This document shows positions 37,361 through 50,111 of a stretch of DNA of 64,000 nucleotides, one piece after another. The translations under genes and the position numbers were made by a program. The first letter of the stretch is position 1. The number at the start of each line of letters is the position of its first letter. This DNA is from Procambarus clarkii (lineage: Eukaryota > Arthropoda > Malacostraca > Decapoda > Cambaridae), in contig NC_091175.1 in NCBI RefSeq assembly GCF_040958095.1, positions 23,713,974-23,777,973 of the forward strand, read 5' to 3'. The notes under the pieces were generated by a model. The model was given only the letters and a program-made list of their open reading frames with translations. It did not search any database and was not told the origin of the DNA.

Positions 37361-37458
37361 CAGAATTAAGGAGAGCACTCGTGTTACCAAAATTCATAGT
37401 AATGAAAATCTTTTGCGTTAAATACACACACATGTGAGGAGTAAAGTTGTGTAGGGGG

Positions 37459-37770
37459 GCCTGACAGCTGAGTTGAAAGTGCTCGTGATTCGTAGTCCTA
37501 AGTTTCCGGGTTCGACCCCCGGCGGAGGCGGAAACAAATGGCAGAGTTTCTTTCACCCTGAGGCCCTGTTCACCTGGCAGTAAAAAGGTACCTGGGAGTT
37601 AGACAGCTGGTATGGGCTGCTTCCTGGGGATGTGTAACAAAAAAAAAAGACCTGGTCGAGGGCCGGGACGCGGGACGCGGGACGCTAAGCTTCAATTTTT
37701 TAGTATATGTACTGCAGAAGCAAGTATCGCTAAGCCCCGAAATCATCTCAAGATAACCTCAAAAAAGGGT
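37459..37770 (+). mobile_element. tRNA-derived SINE
   Basis: Plus-strand copy. The head contains ttcgtagtcc around the anticodon (CGT) and B box gggttcgaccc. The body ggaaacaaatggcagagttt, caccctgaggccctgttcac and ggtacctgggagttagacag follows. A pure A run near 37639 and the tail ccccgaaatcatctcaagat match the family. About 40 bp near 37685-37725 look inserted relative to other copies. Confidence 0.82.
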
Positions 37771-38640
37771 GAGGTGAAGGGTCGAAGGTACATAAGGGCA
37801 ATAAAAGCTGATGTAATGAATAAGGGAATAAAGTAAAAATAAGTAGAATGGTCCAGTCAAACATTGGGTAAGGCTATGTGTAAAACTCTGGTACTCTCGA
37901 AGGTTAAGAACTCTGTAGAGATGTCGTCGTTATCCTGTGATGTTTGGTGAGATCTGGATCTGAGTGTTGGCAAGGTAGCCAAGCTGTTATTCTGCATATT
38001 TAGAGTAGGTCTTTTTTCTCTAATACTTTCCAGGATTTGCGATCCGCTTTGGTCAGTGGTGGATGCCAGGATTGTTGTATTATCTACTAGTATGTTCCTA
38101 GTGAGTGTTGTGTTATATACACTTAGCATATGGCTTCTGGGAGCACCAGTATGTTGATGGCTGGTCAGTCCTCTTCATTGGGGCATGAAAATTGGTATAC
38201 CACGTTTGCTTTTTAGAGAGGGTTGTGTTGTTTATTGTGGCTGCTCTCAGGTATTAAATCAATTGTCTTTTGCGTTTTGTAGTAAATAATGAATTCATTA
38301 TTTACTAGCATAGGCAAGGTAAAGTTAGAGTATTATACTATAGCTTTATGTATCGAATTTGCTTTATTTCATACAAGTAAGCATTGAATTTTGGGGTTTG
38401 CGATCTGAACTAATCGTTACTCCTTGATGTTTCTCGCATTCAGACTTTGCAGTTTCAATATTGTGCATCTGTTATCTAGAAATGTTCCTGAGTTAATTGA
38501 TTATTTGAATATTCTTATTAGTAGGTCACAGAGTTTCTCTCTCACTTCTTTAAGACTCTTCTGGACTGGGTCTGGCGATTTATTTATATTTAACTTATTA
38601 ATTGTTTAATTATATTAGCTTTAGTTCTAATATAATTGTC

Positions 38641-38812
38641 ATGCACACTTCCGTGGAAATAAACATTTCATTCACATGGGCTCTAAGGAATCTTTCCTTA
38701 GACTACTCTTAGCTGAGTGGTTAGAGTTTCTACCTCACATACATGGGGTCTGTGGTTCGAGTCTCCTAGAGCCCAGGTGACTGAAATGTTAATTGCCACG
38801 GAAGTGTGCATG
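38641..38812 (+). mobile_element. tRNA-like module framed by ~45-bp inverted repeats
   Basis: The ends atgcacacttccgtgg and its complement define a 172-bp unit. Between the imperfect inverted repeats lies a tRNA-like sequence with A-box-like tagctgagtggttagag and B-box ggttcgagtct; the region where the anticodon should be contains ctcacat (valine-like CAC). It looks like a hairpin-framed, tRNA-derived short element. A mirrored copy is in the other arm at about 43868-44039. Confidence 0.6.
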
Positions 38813-38929
38813 CCAGTTTATATGATGTGGGCGTTGCTCACTAATTCCTCTGAGCTTCAGTAGTAGTCAGAGAAAGTCGAAAATTACAGCACAGCAGCAG
38901 TAGTTGCTATTGGAATCTTTCCTTATTAA

Positions 38930-39005
38930 GACCACTCATAGCTGAGTTGATAGAGCTTCTGCCTCACACGTGTGAGGGTCAGTGGTTCGAGTCTTCTAGA
39001 GCCCA
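38930..39005 (+). mobile_element. Second valine-tRNA-like stretch
   Basis: catagctgagttgatagagc, then ctgcctcacacgtgtgaggg, then ggttcgagtcttctagagcc resembles the 38700-38775 module. It is probably a related tRNA-derived copy. It lacks a good acceptor stem, so it is not a functional tRNA. Mirrored at about 43675-43750. Confidence 0.55.
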
Positions 39006-39603
39006 GGTGAATGAAATGTCAGCTATGTTAAACTAATTGTTGCATATTTAATGGTTGTCACATCCATATATATTGCTTCAACGTATGAATTTTTTAATGT
39101 ATTTTTACTGAAGTGTGTAATTAAAACTTTTATTATATTTGTATTTACATATCTTTAAATTATATTGTAAATTATATTGTAAACGTCGAGGCAAGGTGAA
39201 CGACACCTGCTCACAATATATACAATGACCATTAAACTGCTATTGAACGTGGTAATCTCGTATATATAAGGCACATACTATTAATAAGGTTGAAAAAAGA
39301 ACTAAAACACGTTGTTGATCTCAAACTTGTGCACTCATCAACACAGGTTCATTACCTCCAACGTGGCAGAATGTGGATGGTGGTCGCGCCCGAGTACAGT
39401 GCTGGCCTCTCGTCATTACCATCCCCGGCACTATGCGAGAGGATATAGTACATGATGACTGCTTCTTACCTTCAAAACTTCAATATCAATGCAATGATGC
39501 AATGAAGAGTCATGTTTTGGTGGCACATGTAAACAATAGTTATTTAACTGAGCGCCATCAGCGGAGAGTGTTTGGCATCCCTGTCTCTGGCCCTCGGCAC
39601 CCT

Positions 39604-39611
39604 TATATAAG
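39604..39611 (+). promoter_or_regulatory. TATA box of the ALF-like gene
   Basis: A canonical TATATAAG lies 104 bp upstream of the predicted start codon, which leaves room for a start site near 39635 and a ~80-nt leader. It is the innermost part of the duplicated arm; the same box, inverted, is at 43069-43076. Confidence 0.65.
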
Positions 39612-39714
39612 CCGTGAATATGGTGTTGGTGGTAGCAGGCAGACACTGGCACCTGGAGGCTGCACACTCCCGCCGGTCTCACTCATCCTGCGAGCCTCTA
39701 ACATCGAAATCAAG

Positions 39715-40243
39715 ATGAACCCGTCTGTGTTGCTTTCTTTGCTGGTGGTGTCGGCGACGGGCACTCCTGTAGCTCCACAGTCCAGTGTCCAGGACCTCCA
39801 GTCCAATGGCCAGAACCTCCTGTCCAATAACCAGGACCTCCAGGACCTTCAGTCCTTGCCGTTGAACCAGGACCTCCAGGACCTTCAGTCCTGGCCATTG
39901 AACCACGACCTCCAGTCCAATGACCACGTCGTCAAGTCCAATGACCACGTAGTCAAGTCCAATGACCAGGAAGTCCAGTCCAATGACCAGGATGTCCAGT
40001 CCAATGAACAGGACGTCCAGCCCAATGACCAGGACGTCGAGTCCAATGAACAGGACATCCAGTTCAATGAACAGGACGTCCAGTCCAATGAACAGGACGT
40101 CCAGTCCAATGAACAGGACGTCCAGTCCAATGACCAGAACTTACCCACCAGTACCCAAAACGCTAAACTCGGAATTCCGAACTTGTCAGCAATAATCGCT
40201 GCACTTCCTAAGTGAGCAATGAATATGTATTATAAATAATATA

Positions 40244-40330
<87 letters not shown>

Positions 40331-41370
40331 CGTTGTTTTAAAATAAGGAGGTCGTAGTTTTCTCTAAGCCTTTATGTTAAAAATTGCCAAAATATGTGGA
40401 CATCAATATTATCATTGACAGATTGACGAAGAGCGGCAAGTTCAGTATTCTGGGCCGGCAGTGCAGCTACAGTTTGACTTCCAAGGCAGGTCGTCCAAGA
40501 GTATACACAGGCACGGTACAGTGCACAGGCTGGTTCATCAAAGGGCAAGGTACACACCTGTTATTTCTTCACTGTGAATGTTTGTATTGTTCACTGTGAC
40601 ATTCTTGCTATAAGCAACCAAAATATTGGACACACTGCCCACAAATCATAAAACTAAAGATTTGACGACGTTTTGGTGCTTCCTGGACCATTATCAAGTC
40701 GTATTTTCAATTTAGTTGGTGTGTGGCTAATTTTAAGGCGAGTTATTGTGCCTTTTTTTTGTCTGCAAACAATTTGTTTAATATTTTGTATTTGTACTTT
40801 GTGTTTTTGTTCCTTGTTACATGCAAGGTAACATTAATTATATATCTTGAAGATAAAAATCTCACAAAAGCTTATAAATTTGAGATAAGAACTTTTACGT
40901 TGTTATATTGAGCACGTGAGATATATTTAATGCTAAGAATACAAATTCCCATTATTCCAACTATAATATTCTTTTGTTATTGGTTACTTGTGTCAATGGA
41001 ATAATTGTGCTACTAATATTATTATCTTTGAAGAATATTAGTTTATTTAAAATTAATTACGTTTTTTAATATAACAAATGTAATTTTTACGCTTTTACCT
41101 TAAAATATGTATACAATTAATTTACCAAACAAACTTTAAACAACATATAATTTCATAGCAAAAATCATCCTGAAGTTCTGTCTTACGTTCTAAAGTTTTA
41201 CATTCATTATTAAATTACATGTTTATATTCATAATTAAATTAATTTTGTATACATTACAGCCTCCATTCAGATCAATTTAGCTACCGCTACGGACCTGGG
41301 GAAGTTGTTCTTGAACACTGCGCGGGACGCACTCCAGAAGGCACTGAAGGCTGGCCTACTCAGTGGGTAG
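39715..41370 (+). CDS. Anti-lipopolysaccharide factor (ALF)-like secreted peptide with heptad-repeat insertion
   Basis: Predicted as three exons, 39715-40211, 40422-40549 and 41261-41370, with GT/AG introns of 210 and 711 bp and matching phases: 244 residues. Residues 1-17 form a signal peptide (MNPSVLLSLLVVSATG). Residues ~23-145 are a Q/N/D-rich region with heptads of the SNEQDVQ/SNDQDVQ type (21-bp DNA repeats). Then come a hydrophobic LSAIIAALPKL, KSGKFSILGRQCSY, a hairpin between Cys180 and Cys200 with basic residues K187, R190 and R192, CTGWFIKG, and an amphipathic end ARDALQKALKAGLL. ALFs share signal peptide, hydrophobic N-terminus, CxY...YxG...CxGW hairpin and C-terminal helix, usually over ~120 residues and commonly three exons; they bind microbial surface lipid. 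The repeat insertion is unusual. Membership rests on motif order, not a search. The intron 1 acceptor (ttgacag) has a weak pyrimidine tract. Confidence 0.75.
40240..40328. repeat. (TA)n microsatellite in intron 1 of the ALF-like gene
   Basis: A nearly pure TA tract filling much of the 210-bp first intron. Confidence 0.95.
40620..40705. mobile_element. Diverged hairpin-element fragment in intron 2
   Basis: gacgacgttttggtgcttcc followed by tggaccattatcaagtcg resembles the hairpin part of the element at 11198-11350 (gacgtttcggtcc, ggaccattcttaagtcg). No flanking duplication is visible. Confidence 0.5.
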
Positions 41371-41562
41371 ATCTCCACTGCGCCGTGACACTCCTTAAGG
41401 CAGTGAAGTAACTCTTCAAAGGGTAGATGTCAAAATAGCTCTCTGGCTATGTTTAAATATTTTTTCTAGAAAAATACATTAAAACTATAAGAATTCTGCA
41501 CTTATATCCAATACTAACAACCACTGAATTATTCTTCTTCGCACAAATTGTAATTGCAAAAA

Positions 41563-41568
41563 AATAAA
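41563..41568 (+). terminator. Candidate polyadenylation signal of the ALF-like gene
   Basis: A canonical AATAAA about 195 bp after the predicted stop codon, in AT-rich sequence. It is the first canonical hexamer I see downstream of the stop. Confidence 0.5.
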
Positions 41569-41569
41569 C

Positions 41570-42481
<912 letters not shown>

Positions 42482-42517
42482 ACATTCTTAATCACGTGTT
42501 TATTTTCGTGATATACA

Positions 42518-43054
<537 letters not shown>

Positions 43055-44296
43055 CACCATATTCACGGCTTATATAAGGGTGCCGAGGGCCAGAGACAGG
43101 GATGCCAAACACTCTCCGCTGATGGCGCTCAGTTAAATAACTATTGTTTACATGTGCCACCAAAACATGACTCTTCATTGCATCATTGCATTGATATTGT
43201 AGTTTTGAAGGTAAGAAGCAGTTATCATGTACTATATCCTCTCGCATAGTGCCGGGGATGGTAATGACGAGAGGCCAGCACTGTACTCGGGCGCGACCAC
43301 CATCCACATTCTGTCACGTTGGAGGTAATGAACCTGTGTTGATGAGTGCACAAGTTTGAGATCAACAACGTGTTTTAGTTCTTTTTTCAACATTATTAAC
43401 AGTATGTGCCTTATATATACGAGATTACCACGTTCAATAGCAGTTTAATGGTCATTGTATATATTGTGAGCAGGTGTCGTTCACCTTGCCTCGACGTTTA
43501 CAGTATAATTTACAATATAATTTAAAGATATGTAAATACAAATATAATAAAAGTTTTAATTACACACTTCAGTAAAAATACATTAAAAAATTCCTACGTT
43601 GAAGCAATATATATGGATGTGACAACCATTAAATATGCAACAATTAGTTTAACATAGCTGACATTTCATTCACCTGGGCTCTAGAAGACTCGAACCACTG
43701 ACCCCCACACGTGTGAGGCAGAAGCTCTATCAACTCAGCTATGAGTGGTCTTAATAAGGAAAGATTCCAATAGCAACTACTGCTGCTGTGCTGTAATTTT
43801 ACACTTTCTCTGACTACTACTGAAGCTCAGAGGAATTAGTGAGCCACGCCCACATCATATAAACTGGCATGCACACTTCCGTGGCAATTAACATTACAGT
43901 CACCTGGGCTCTAGGAGACTCGAACCACAGACCCCATGTATGTGAGGCAGAAACTCTAACCACTCAGCTAAGAGTAGTCTAAGGAAAGATTCCTTACTGC
44001 CCATGTGAATGAAATGTTTATTTCCACGGAAGTGTGCATGACAATTATATTAGAACTAAAGCTAATATAATTAAACAATTAATAAGTTAAATATAAATAA
44101 ATCGCCAGACCCAGTCCAGAAGAGTCTTAAAGAAATGAGAGAGAAACTCTGTGACCTACTAATAAGAATATTCAAATAATCAATTAACTCAGGAACATTT
44201 CTAGATAACAGATGCACAATATTGAAACTGCAAAGTCTGAATGCGAGAAACATCAAGGAGTAACGATTAGTTCAGATCGCAAACCCCAAAATTCAA
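43055..44296 (-). repeat. Right arm (1242 bp) of the inverted repeat around the ALF-like gene
   Basis: Inverted copy of 38384-39625. It carries the duplicated upstream region, both tRNA-like modules and the TATA box (43069-43076, minus strand). The copy stops ten bases past the TATA-proximal gccgtgaata, so no ALF coding sequence follows it. Confidence 0.9.
43069..43076 (-). promoter_or_regulatory. Duplicated TATA box facing the ALF-like gene
   Basis: Mirror image of 39604-39611 (TATATAAG on the minus strand). If active, it would start transcription leftward through the hairpin and TA tracts toward the 3' end of the ALF-like gene, antisense to it. Confidence 0.45.
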
Positions 44297-44469
44297 AATG
44301 GAGGGGTTTGACCCCACTTGAGCACCAGACATCGTGAGGGGAAGCCGTGCTCTGTGTGAGCTCCTGTTAAAGAAGATCCCCTAGTTGACATACCTTCAAG
44401 AGGAAGGAAGTGTGCAGACGTTTCAGCTGTGGAATCAAGTTGGGAACGTTGTGGTCTCAAGTCCTGATA

Positions 44470-44830
44470 GGCCTTCCTTCCTTCATTACACACAGAAATC
44501 ACAATTTCTGTTCATTGTTCAATGATTTGTTCATTGATGAATGATCAATGATTTGTTCATTGAAGCATCACGTTATTGTGATTTCTGTGCGTAATGAAGG
44601 AAGGGCGAAGACGTATAACGGCCTATTGACACAGCTCGGGTGCATTAGGGAGTTGTGAAAACCCTGGTTTGTGTCTCGGAGAAGCTGCAGGATCCAGTAA
44701 GTTCAGTAGAATTTCGGTTTCTACTCTTTTCCATGTCATAGCTCAGTCGATTAGCGCAGCGTCTGGGATGCTCACAGACGTAGGTTCAAATCCTCGTCAC
44801 GGCCTTTGTGGATTTGTTCGTCCTGAAATA
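44470..44830 (+). mobile_element. tRNA-containing SINE, second family, with small hairpin upstream
   Basis: ccttccttcattacacacag is answered by the near complement at about 44592-44608, forming a small inverted repeat. After gaaggaagggcgaag the body reads cctattgacacagctcgggt, then ctgcaggatccagtaagttc. A tRNA-like unit (tagctcagtcgattagcgca, B box ggttcaaatcc) lies at about 44735-44805. Two minus-strand relatives occur at 54815 and 55080. Confidence 0.7.
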
Positions 44831-45489
<659 letters not shown>

Positions 45490-45858
45490 TCTAGGACTGA
45501 TAGGGTAATTGGTTACTATTTACTTATGATGAAGTTTATAGTTACAACTGTGGGCTGAATTACCTGCAGAGATATTTATATGTTCTAGGGCTAATAGTGC
45601 CGTATTTATCTTGTAAGATTTATCTACTTCGTGAGGTGGATAGTGTAAGTGGCGAGCCAGAAGTTGGGCGACCACGTGGTATAAGTGACTGATAGAGTCC
45701 TGATGGATTTGATCTGCAACCAGGTTATAATATCATAAAGTGTAGAGGTTTAGAGTCCCTTGTATTATATGTGAATGCTTTGTATATGTTCTGTTTTGTT
45801 ATTAAATCTGTGTAGTTAACAGCTGTTTGCCCTTGTCCTAGTGAGGCTTCCCAGAAAG

Positions 45859-45861
<3 letters not shown>

Positions 45862-45952
<91 letters not shown>
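45862..45952. repeat. (AG)n microsatellite
   Basis: A pure AG tract. The interval 45490-45861 before it holds the second ~190-bp direct-repeat copy and nothing else recognised. Confidence 0.95.
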
Positions 45953-45956
<4 letters not shown>

Positions 45957-46880
45957 AGAACCAAGAACCATAGCTGTCGACAGGGTAGTACAGAGTAATA
46001 TTTCAGAATAGGGGATTGAGGAGATCATAGCAAATAAGGAGAGAGTGGGGAGTCACGGCAGCTTGAGTGGGTGTGTGCATATGACAACGAGGTCAGTATT
46101 GGAGCCGCAACCCTTTAAACGTGTGACATTGAACCCCTCTCCAAGTGCCCAGGGTGATCTCCTTGTCAAAATAAGCACTCTCCGAGTTTTGAGTTGGGTT
46201 GTCCATAAGGAAGGACGACCAACAACAACATCCTAATAGAATACACCCCACCTTCACTCTCCAGGTACTCACTCACAGAGGGCTTCAGCAACACGCTGAC
46301 AGGGGTCCCAAACTAATGCAAACAGGGGTAGTTATTACCCTGACTGAAGCCTCTAGCAGCTTGCTAGCAGCACTTCACAATAGATACATCACTGTTTTCA
46401 TTAACTCTTACAAGACAATCCCGGGTACGTCGAGCTTCAGAAACACTGTATATATCAGCAGCTATCACACACTGCTCAGATCGATGGAGGCTACTTAGTC
46501 TTCTCGCAAGACCAAGCTAAGAGTTCGTGGACTGCCCAAGGTGAACTGCCTACTCAGCTCAATTGCCTCCATATGTCACTTCTCTGGACATAAACACGCC
46601 ATTAGCCAGATGGACAATACACTGGATAACCATGGGATAACACTCATTCACCGGGGAATTGATATTATGCCTTGTAGCCACAACCTAGATGGTGCTGATC
46701 TTGATACTCCACCCACCAGAGGTCATCAACATCGACCTCTCCTTCTGATTGAGGCAGGAAACCCGAGCCATTCGCTGATACCAGGTCACCACCAACAGTT
46801 GGCATTGTCTACATAGCGCCCAATACTAAGGGAGCTGGAGTGCAGACTCATAGATGTCGCTTAAATTGCCACTCCACACT
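45953..46880. other. No gene recognised
   Basis: Mixed-composition sequence of about 900 bp. Short frames such as 46541-46816 show no domain and no clear promoter. Confidence 0.4.
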
Positions 46881-48770
46881 CCGACGATGTTGTCAAAACC
46901 GTAACACACCACAACAACGTCACTACACTTTTCATGACTTTCGACATTCAACACAAGAACATCGCTACACTATAAAAGACTGTCAACTATCACCACAACA
47001 AAGTCACTACACTATTCAAGACTGTCCACCATCACCACAACAATGTCACTACAGAATTCAAGACTGTCGACCATCACCACAACAACGTCTCTTTACTATA
47101 CAAGACTGTTGATCATCGTCACAACAAGGTCACTACACTGTACAAGTCTTTCGACCATTACCACAACAACGTCACCACACTACACAAGACTGTCGACCAT
47201 CACCACAACAACGTCTCTTTACTATACAGGACTGTCCACCATCACCACAACAATGTCACTACAAACTGTAGAAAACTGTCGACCATCACGACAACAAAGT
47301 CACAACACCTTATACAAGACTGTCGACCATAACCACAACAATGTCACCATTCACTATATATGACTGTCGCCCATCACAACATCAACGTTACCACACACTA
47401 TACACAACTGTCGACAATCACCAAAACAACTTCACTACACTATAAAAGATTGTCGACCATCACCACAACAATGTCACAACAAACTATACAAGACTGTCGA
47501 CCATCACCTCTAAACGTCACCACACACTGCACAAAACTGTCGATCATCTCCACAACAACGTCACTACACTATAAAAGACTGTCTGTTGACCATCACCACA
47601 ACAAAGTCACCACACACACAATATAAGAAATTCGGATATCATAACAACAACTTCACCACACACTATATAGGACAGTCGACTATCACCACAACAACGTTAC
47701 CACACTATACAAGACTGTCGATCATCACCACAACAAAGTCACTATATTATACGTCGACAATCACCACATCAACGTCACTACACACTATAAAGGACTGTCA
47801 ATCATCACCACAACAAGGCCCCAACACTATACAACACTAGATCAACACAACAACGTCACTACACTTTACAAGTCTTTCGGCTTTCACCACCATATCGTCA
47901 CTACACTACACAAGACCATCACCACAGCAAAGAAACTACACTATACACGAATGTCGTCCATCACCACAACAAGGTCACTACAATATACATGACTGTCGAC
48001 CATCATCACAAAACGTCCCTTCACTATATAGGACAGTCGACCATCACCACAACAACGTCACTTCACTATTCAAGACTACCTACCATTACAACAACAAAGT
48101 CACAATACAATACGAGACTGTCGAACATCATCACAAAACGTCACTTCACTATACAAAACTGTCGAAAATCACCACAACAACGTCACTACAAAATTTAAGA
48201 CTCAACCATCACCACAACAACGTCACCAAACACTAAAAAGATTGCCTGCCATCACCACAACAACGTCACCACACACTATCCAAGACTGTCGACTAACACC
48301 ACAACAACGTCACCACACTATACAAGACTGTCGACCATCACCACAACAACGTCACCACACATTATACAAGACTGTCGACTATCACCACAACAACGTCACC
48401 ACACTATACAAGACTGTCGACCATCACCAGAACAACGTCTCCACATGCTATATAAGACTGTCCACCATCACCACAACAACGTAACTATACTATACAAAAC
48501 TGTCGACAATCACCACATCAACGTCACTACATACTATAAAGGAAAACCGATCATCACCACAAGAAGGTCACAACACTATACAAGACTGCAGATCAACACA
48601 TCAACGTCACCACACACTATACAAGACTGCTGACCATCACCATAGCAAAGTAACTACACTATACAGACTGTCGACCATCACCACAACAACGTCACTAAAC
48701 ACATTATATAAAACTTTCGACCATCGCCGCAACAACGTCACCACATTCTATACAACACTGTCGACCATAA
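46880..48770. repeat. ~42-bp minisatellite, about 45 copies
   Basis: Imperfect tandem units of gactgtcgaccatcaccaca followed by acaacgtcaccacactatac and aa. Copies vary in length (35-45 bp) and sequence. Short histidine- and threonine-rich frames through it are artefacts. Confidence 0.9.
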
Positions 48771-49110
48771 CCGGTACACGTCACTGTCTCATGACTCAGG
48801 GACAACAGTGACACAGGAGACAGAGCATCACTAACCTCTACACGTCACTGTCTCATGACTCAGGGACAACAGTGACACAGAAGACAGAGCATCACTAACC
48901 TCTACTTGTCACTGTCTCATGACTCAGGGACAACAGTGACACAGGAGACAGAGCATCACTAACCTCTACACGTCACTGTCTCATGACTCAGGGACAACAG
49001 TGACACAGGAGACAGAGCATCACTAACCTCTACACGTCACTGTCTCATGACTCAGGGACAACAAGGACACAAGACACAGAGCATCATTAACTGCTTCACG
49101 TCTCTACTCA
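48771..49110. repeat. 64-bp minisatellite, five copies
   Basis: Near-identical units of ctctacacgtcactgtctca, tgactcagggacaacagtga, cacaggagacagagcatcac and taac. The fifth unit is slightly diverged and a fragment follows. Confidence 0.93.
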
Positions 49111-49173
49111 GCTCAAAGCCCTAGCTAGAGGACAATTCCAAACTAACTATAATTAGAGCATCTGAGATATATA

Positions 49174-49181
49174 TATATAAG
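49174..49181 (+). promoter_or_regulatory. Candidate TATA box
   Basis: TATATAAG at the end of a short TA run, 100 bp upstream of the ATG at 49274. The spacing resembles that of the ALF-like gene, but TA runs are common here. Confidence 0.4.
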
Positions 49182-49273
49182 TATGCTGGCAGTGTTGTGG
49201 TCATCTGTTATTGTTAGTGTTGTGTTGTGTCGTGTTCCCTTCTCGTTTATTGACTTACTGCACCAAGATAAGT

Positions 49274-49942
49274 ATGGGTAAGTTACAAGGCTTCTTCCGC
49301 CCCTTCCTTGCATGCTTTACCTGCGGGAAGTTAGAAGTGTCCGGGGGCAAAGATCGCAGTAAACACAAGAAGAAGACCCGTCGGGGTCAGGTGACCGAGG
49401 ACAGATCTTATGACTGGCCTAACGAGGGCTGGGAAGATAGACAAGATGTGGGCCGCTGGATATTCCGCGGAGACCGGGCCGCCTTCACCAAACGACGCCA
49501 TCAAACAGAGGAAATGTTGAAGGCTGCCAAGGTCTTTGACTCGCAACAAAGAAAAGTTATTTTTTCCACCAGATTCTTAGGTTTACTCCGACTCTTTGAT
49601 ACCGCAGAGGTCTCGCTTCTTACTGGTCCGCGTTCGATCCCCGGCGCTCCGTTCCTCACCAGACGATGTTCTGATATTCAAAAAGTCTTAAAAGATGAGA
49701 ACATTTTTGTTCCCTTACATATTAAGAAAAAGGTTTACGAAAGATACTTGGATTCTTCAGTCCAACAACTTGGGCTCGTCGATAGCGCAGAGGCCTCACT
49801 TCTCACAGGTGTTTGTTCGACCTCAGACAGTCGAAGTGGTTGGGCACGATCCCTTCTCTCCATCCAATGTCAGTGCCATATCATTAAGTTTCTTTCAATT
49901 ACCATTCTAGTATACTGGCTTAGGGCTTTAGCCTCGTACTGA
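49274..49942 (+). CDS. Possible gene of unknown function running into SINE-like sequence
   Basis: The ATG at 49274 has A at -3 and G at +4 and lies 100 bp after a TATA-like box. The first ~90 residues look protein-like: MGKLQGFFRPFLACFTC (glycine 2 and nearby cysteines would suit lipidation), a basic stretch KHKKKTRRGQ, then WPNEGWEDRQDVGRW and a charged segment. I do not recognise a family. From about 49584 the frame passes through two tRNA-like stretches (B-box gttcgatcccc at about 49626; a weaker one at about 49825), so the 3' part is probably not native coding sequence. Either an exon ends before that (gccaag/gtcttt at 49531 or ttag/gttt near 49573 are possible donors) or a SINE has extended the frame. 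A longer in-frame start at 49211 lacks an ATG. Confidence 0.4.
   Translation: MGKLQGFFRPFLACFTCGKLEVSGGKDRSKHKKKTRRGQVTEDRSYDWPNEGWEDRQDVGRWIFRGDRAAFTKRRHQTEEMLKAAKVFDSQQRKVIFSTRFLGLLRLFDTAEVSLLTGPRSIPGAPFLTRRCSDIQKVLKDENIFVPLHIKKKVYERYLDSSVQQLGLVDSAEASLLTGVCSTSDSRSGWARSLLSIQCQCHIIKFLSITILVYWLRALASY
49584..49870 (+). mobile_element. Two tRNA-like SINE heads in tandem, about 190 bp apart
   Basis: gataccgcagaggtctcgct, then gcgttcgatccccggc, and again gatagcgcagaggcctcact, then tgttcgacctc, resemble the same tRNA-derived head in two states of decay. Confidence 0.5.
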
Positions 49943-50111
49943 CCAAACTAACCTTGTTTATTGAGTCAGCCAATGACTTATGACTTATCTTTATATAATA
50001 ATTTTGTCTAAAATATTCACCACAGTTAATATAGATATTTTATGTTATTTATGTAACCCAGAACATATCTGTTTAGTTTTTCAATACAACTGCATGAACA
50101 TGAAAAAGTGC

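Larger units (their letters stand above)
33290..37420 (+). mobile_element. Ty3/gypsy retrotransposon pol remnant, split by a Helitron-like insertion
   Basis: Plus-strand remnants in pol order: a protease-like end (33290-33420), the protease-RT linker and RT (33415-34110), an RNase H remnant with the integrase zinc-binding start (34200-34666), then after the 34667-36515 insertion the integrase core (36530-37360). No LTRs or gag are recognised. Numerous stops and frameshifts show it is inactive. Confidence 0.82.
38384..39625 (+). repeat. Left arm (1242 bp) of the inverted repeat around the ALF-like gene
   Basis: An inverted copy lies at 43055-44296. Both arms are exactly 1242 bp and mirror positions always sum to 82680, so there is no net insertion or deletion. 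Only scattered substitutions are seen (for example tcgaaaattac here against tgtaaaattac there). The arm includes a foldback tRNA-like module (38641-38812), a second tRNA-like stretch, and at its inner end the TATA box of the ALF-like gene. I find no obvious target-site duplication at the outer ends. Confidence 0.9.

Noticed and set aside
38700..39005. Functional tRNA-Val genes
   Set aside because: A/B-box-like words are present, but acceptor stems do not pair well and copies are embedded in short mobile elements.
39373..39714. N-terminal extension of the ALF-like frame back to 39373
   Set aside because: The frame is open by chance through the TATA box and likely start site; the ATG at 39715 gives a clean signal peptide.
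40384..40599. Reading exon 2 of the ALF-like gene as a separate 71-residue gene starting upstream
   Set aside because: The upstream part lacks an ATG and is intron; the acceptor at 40420-40421 joins in phase to exon 1, and a donor at 40550 joins to exon 3.
46880..48770. Series of histidine/threonine-rich small proteins
   Set aside because: Frames through the ~42-bp minisatellite.
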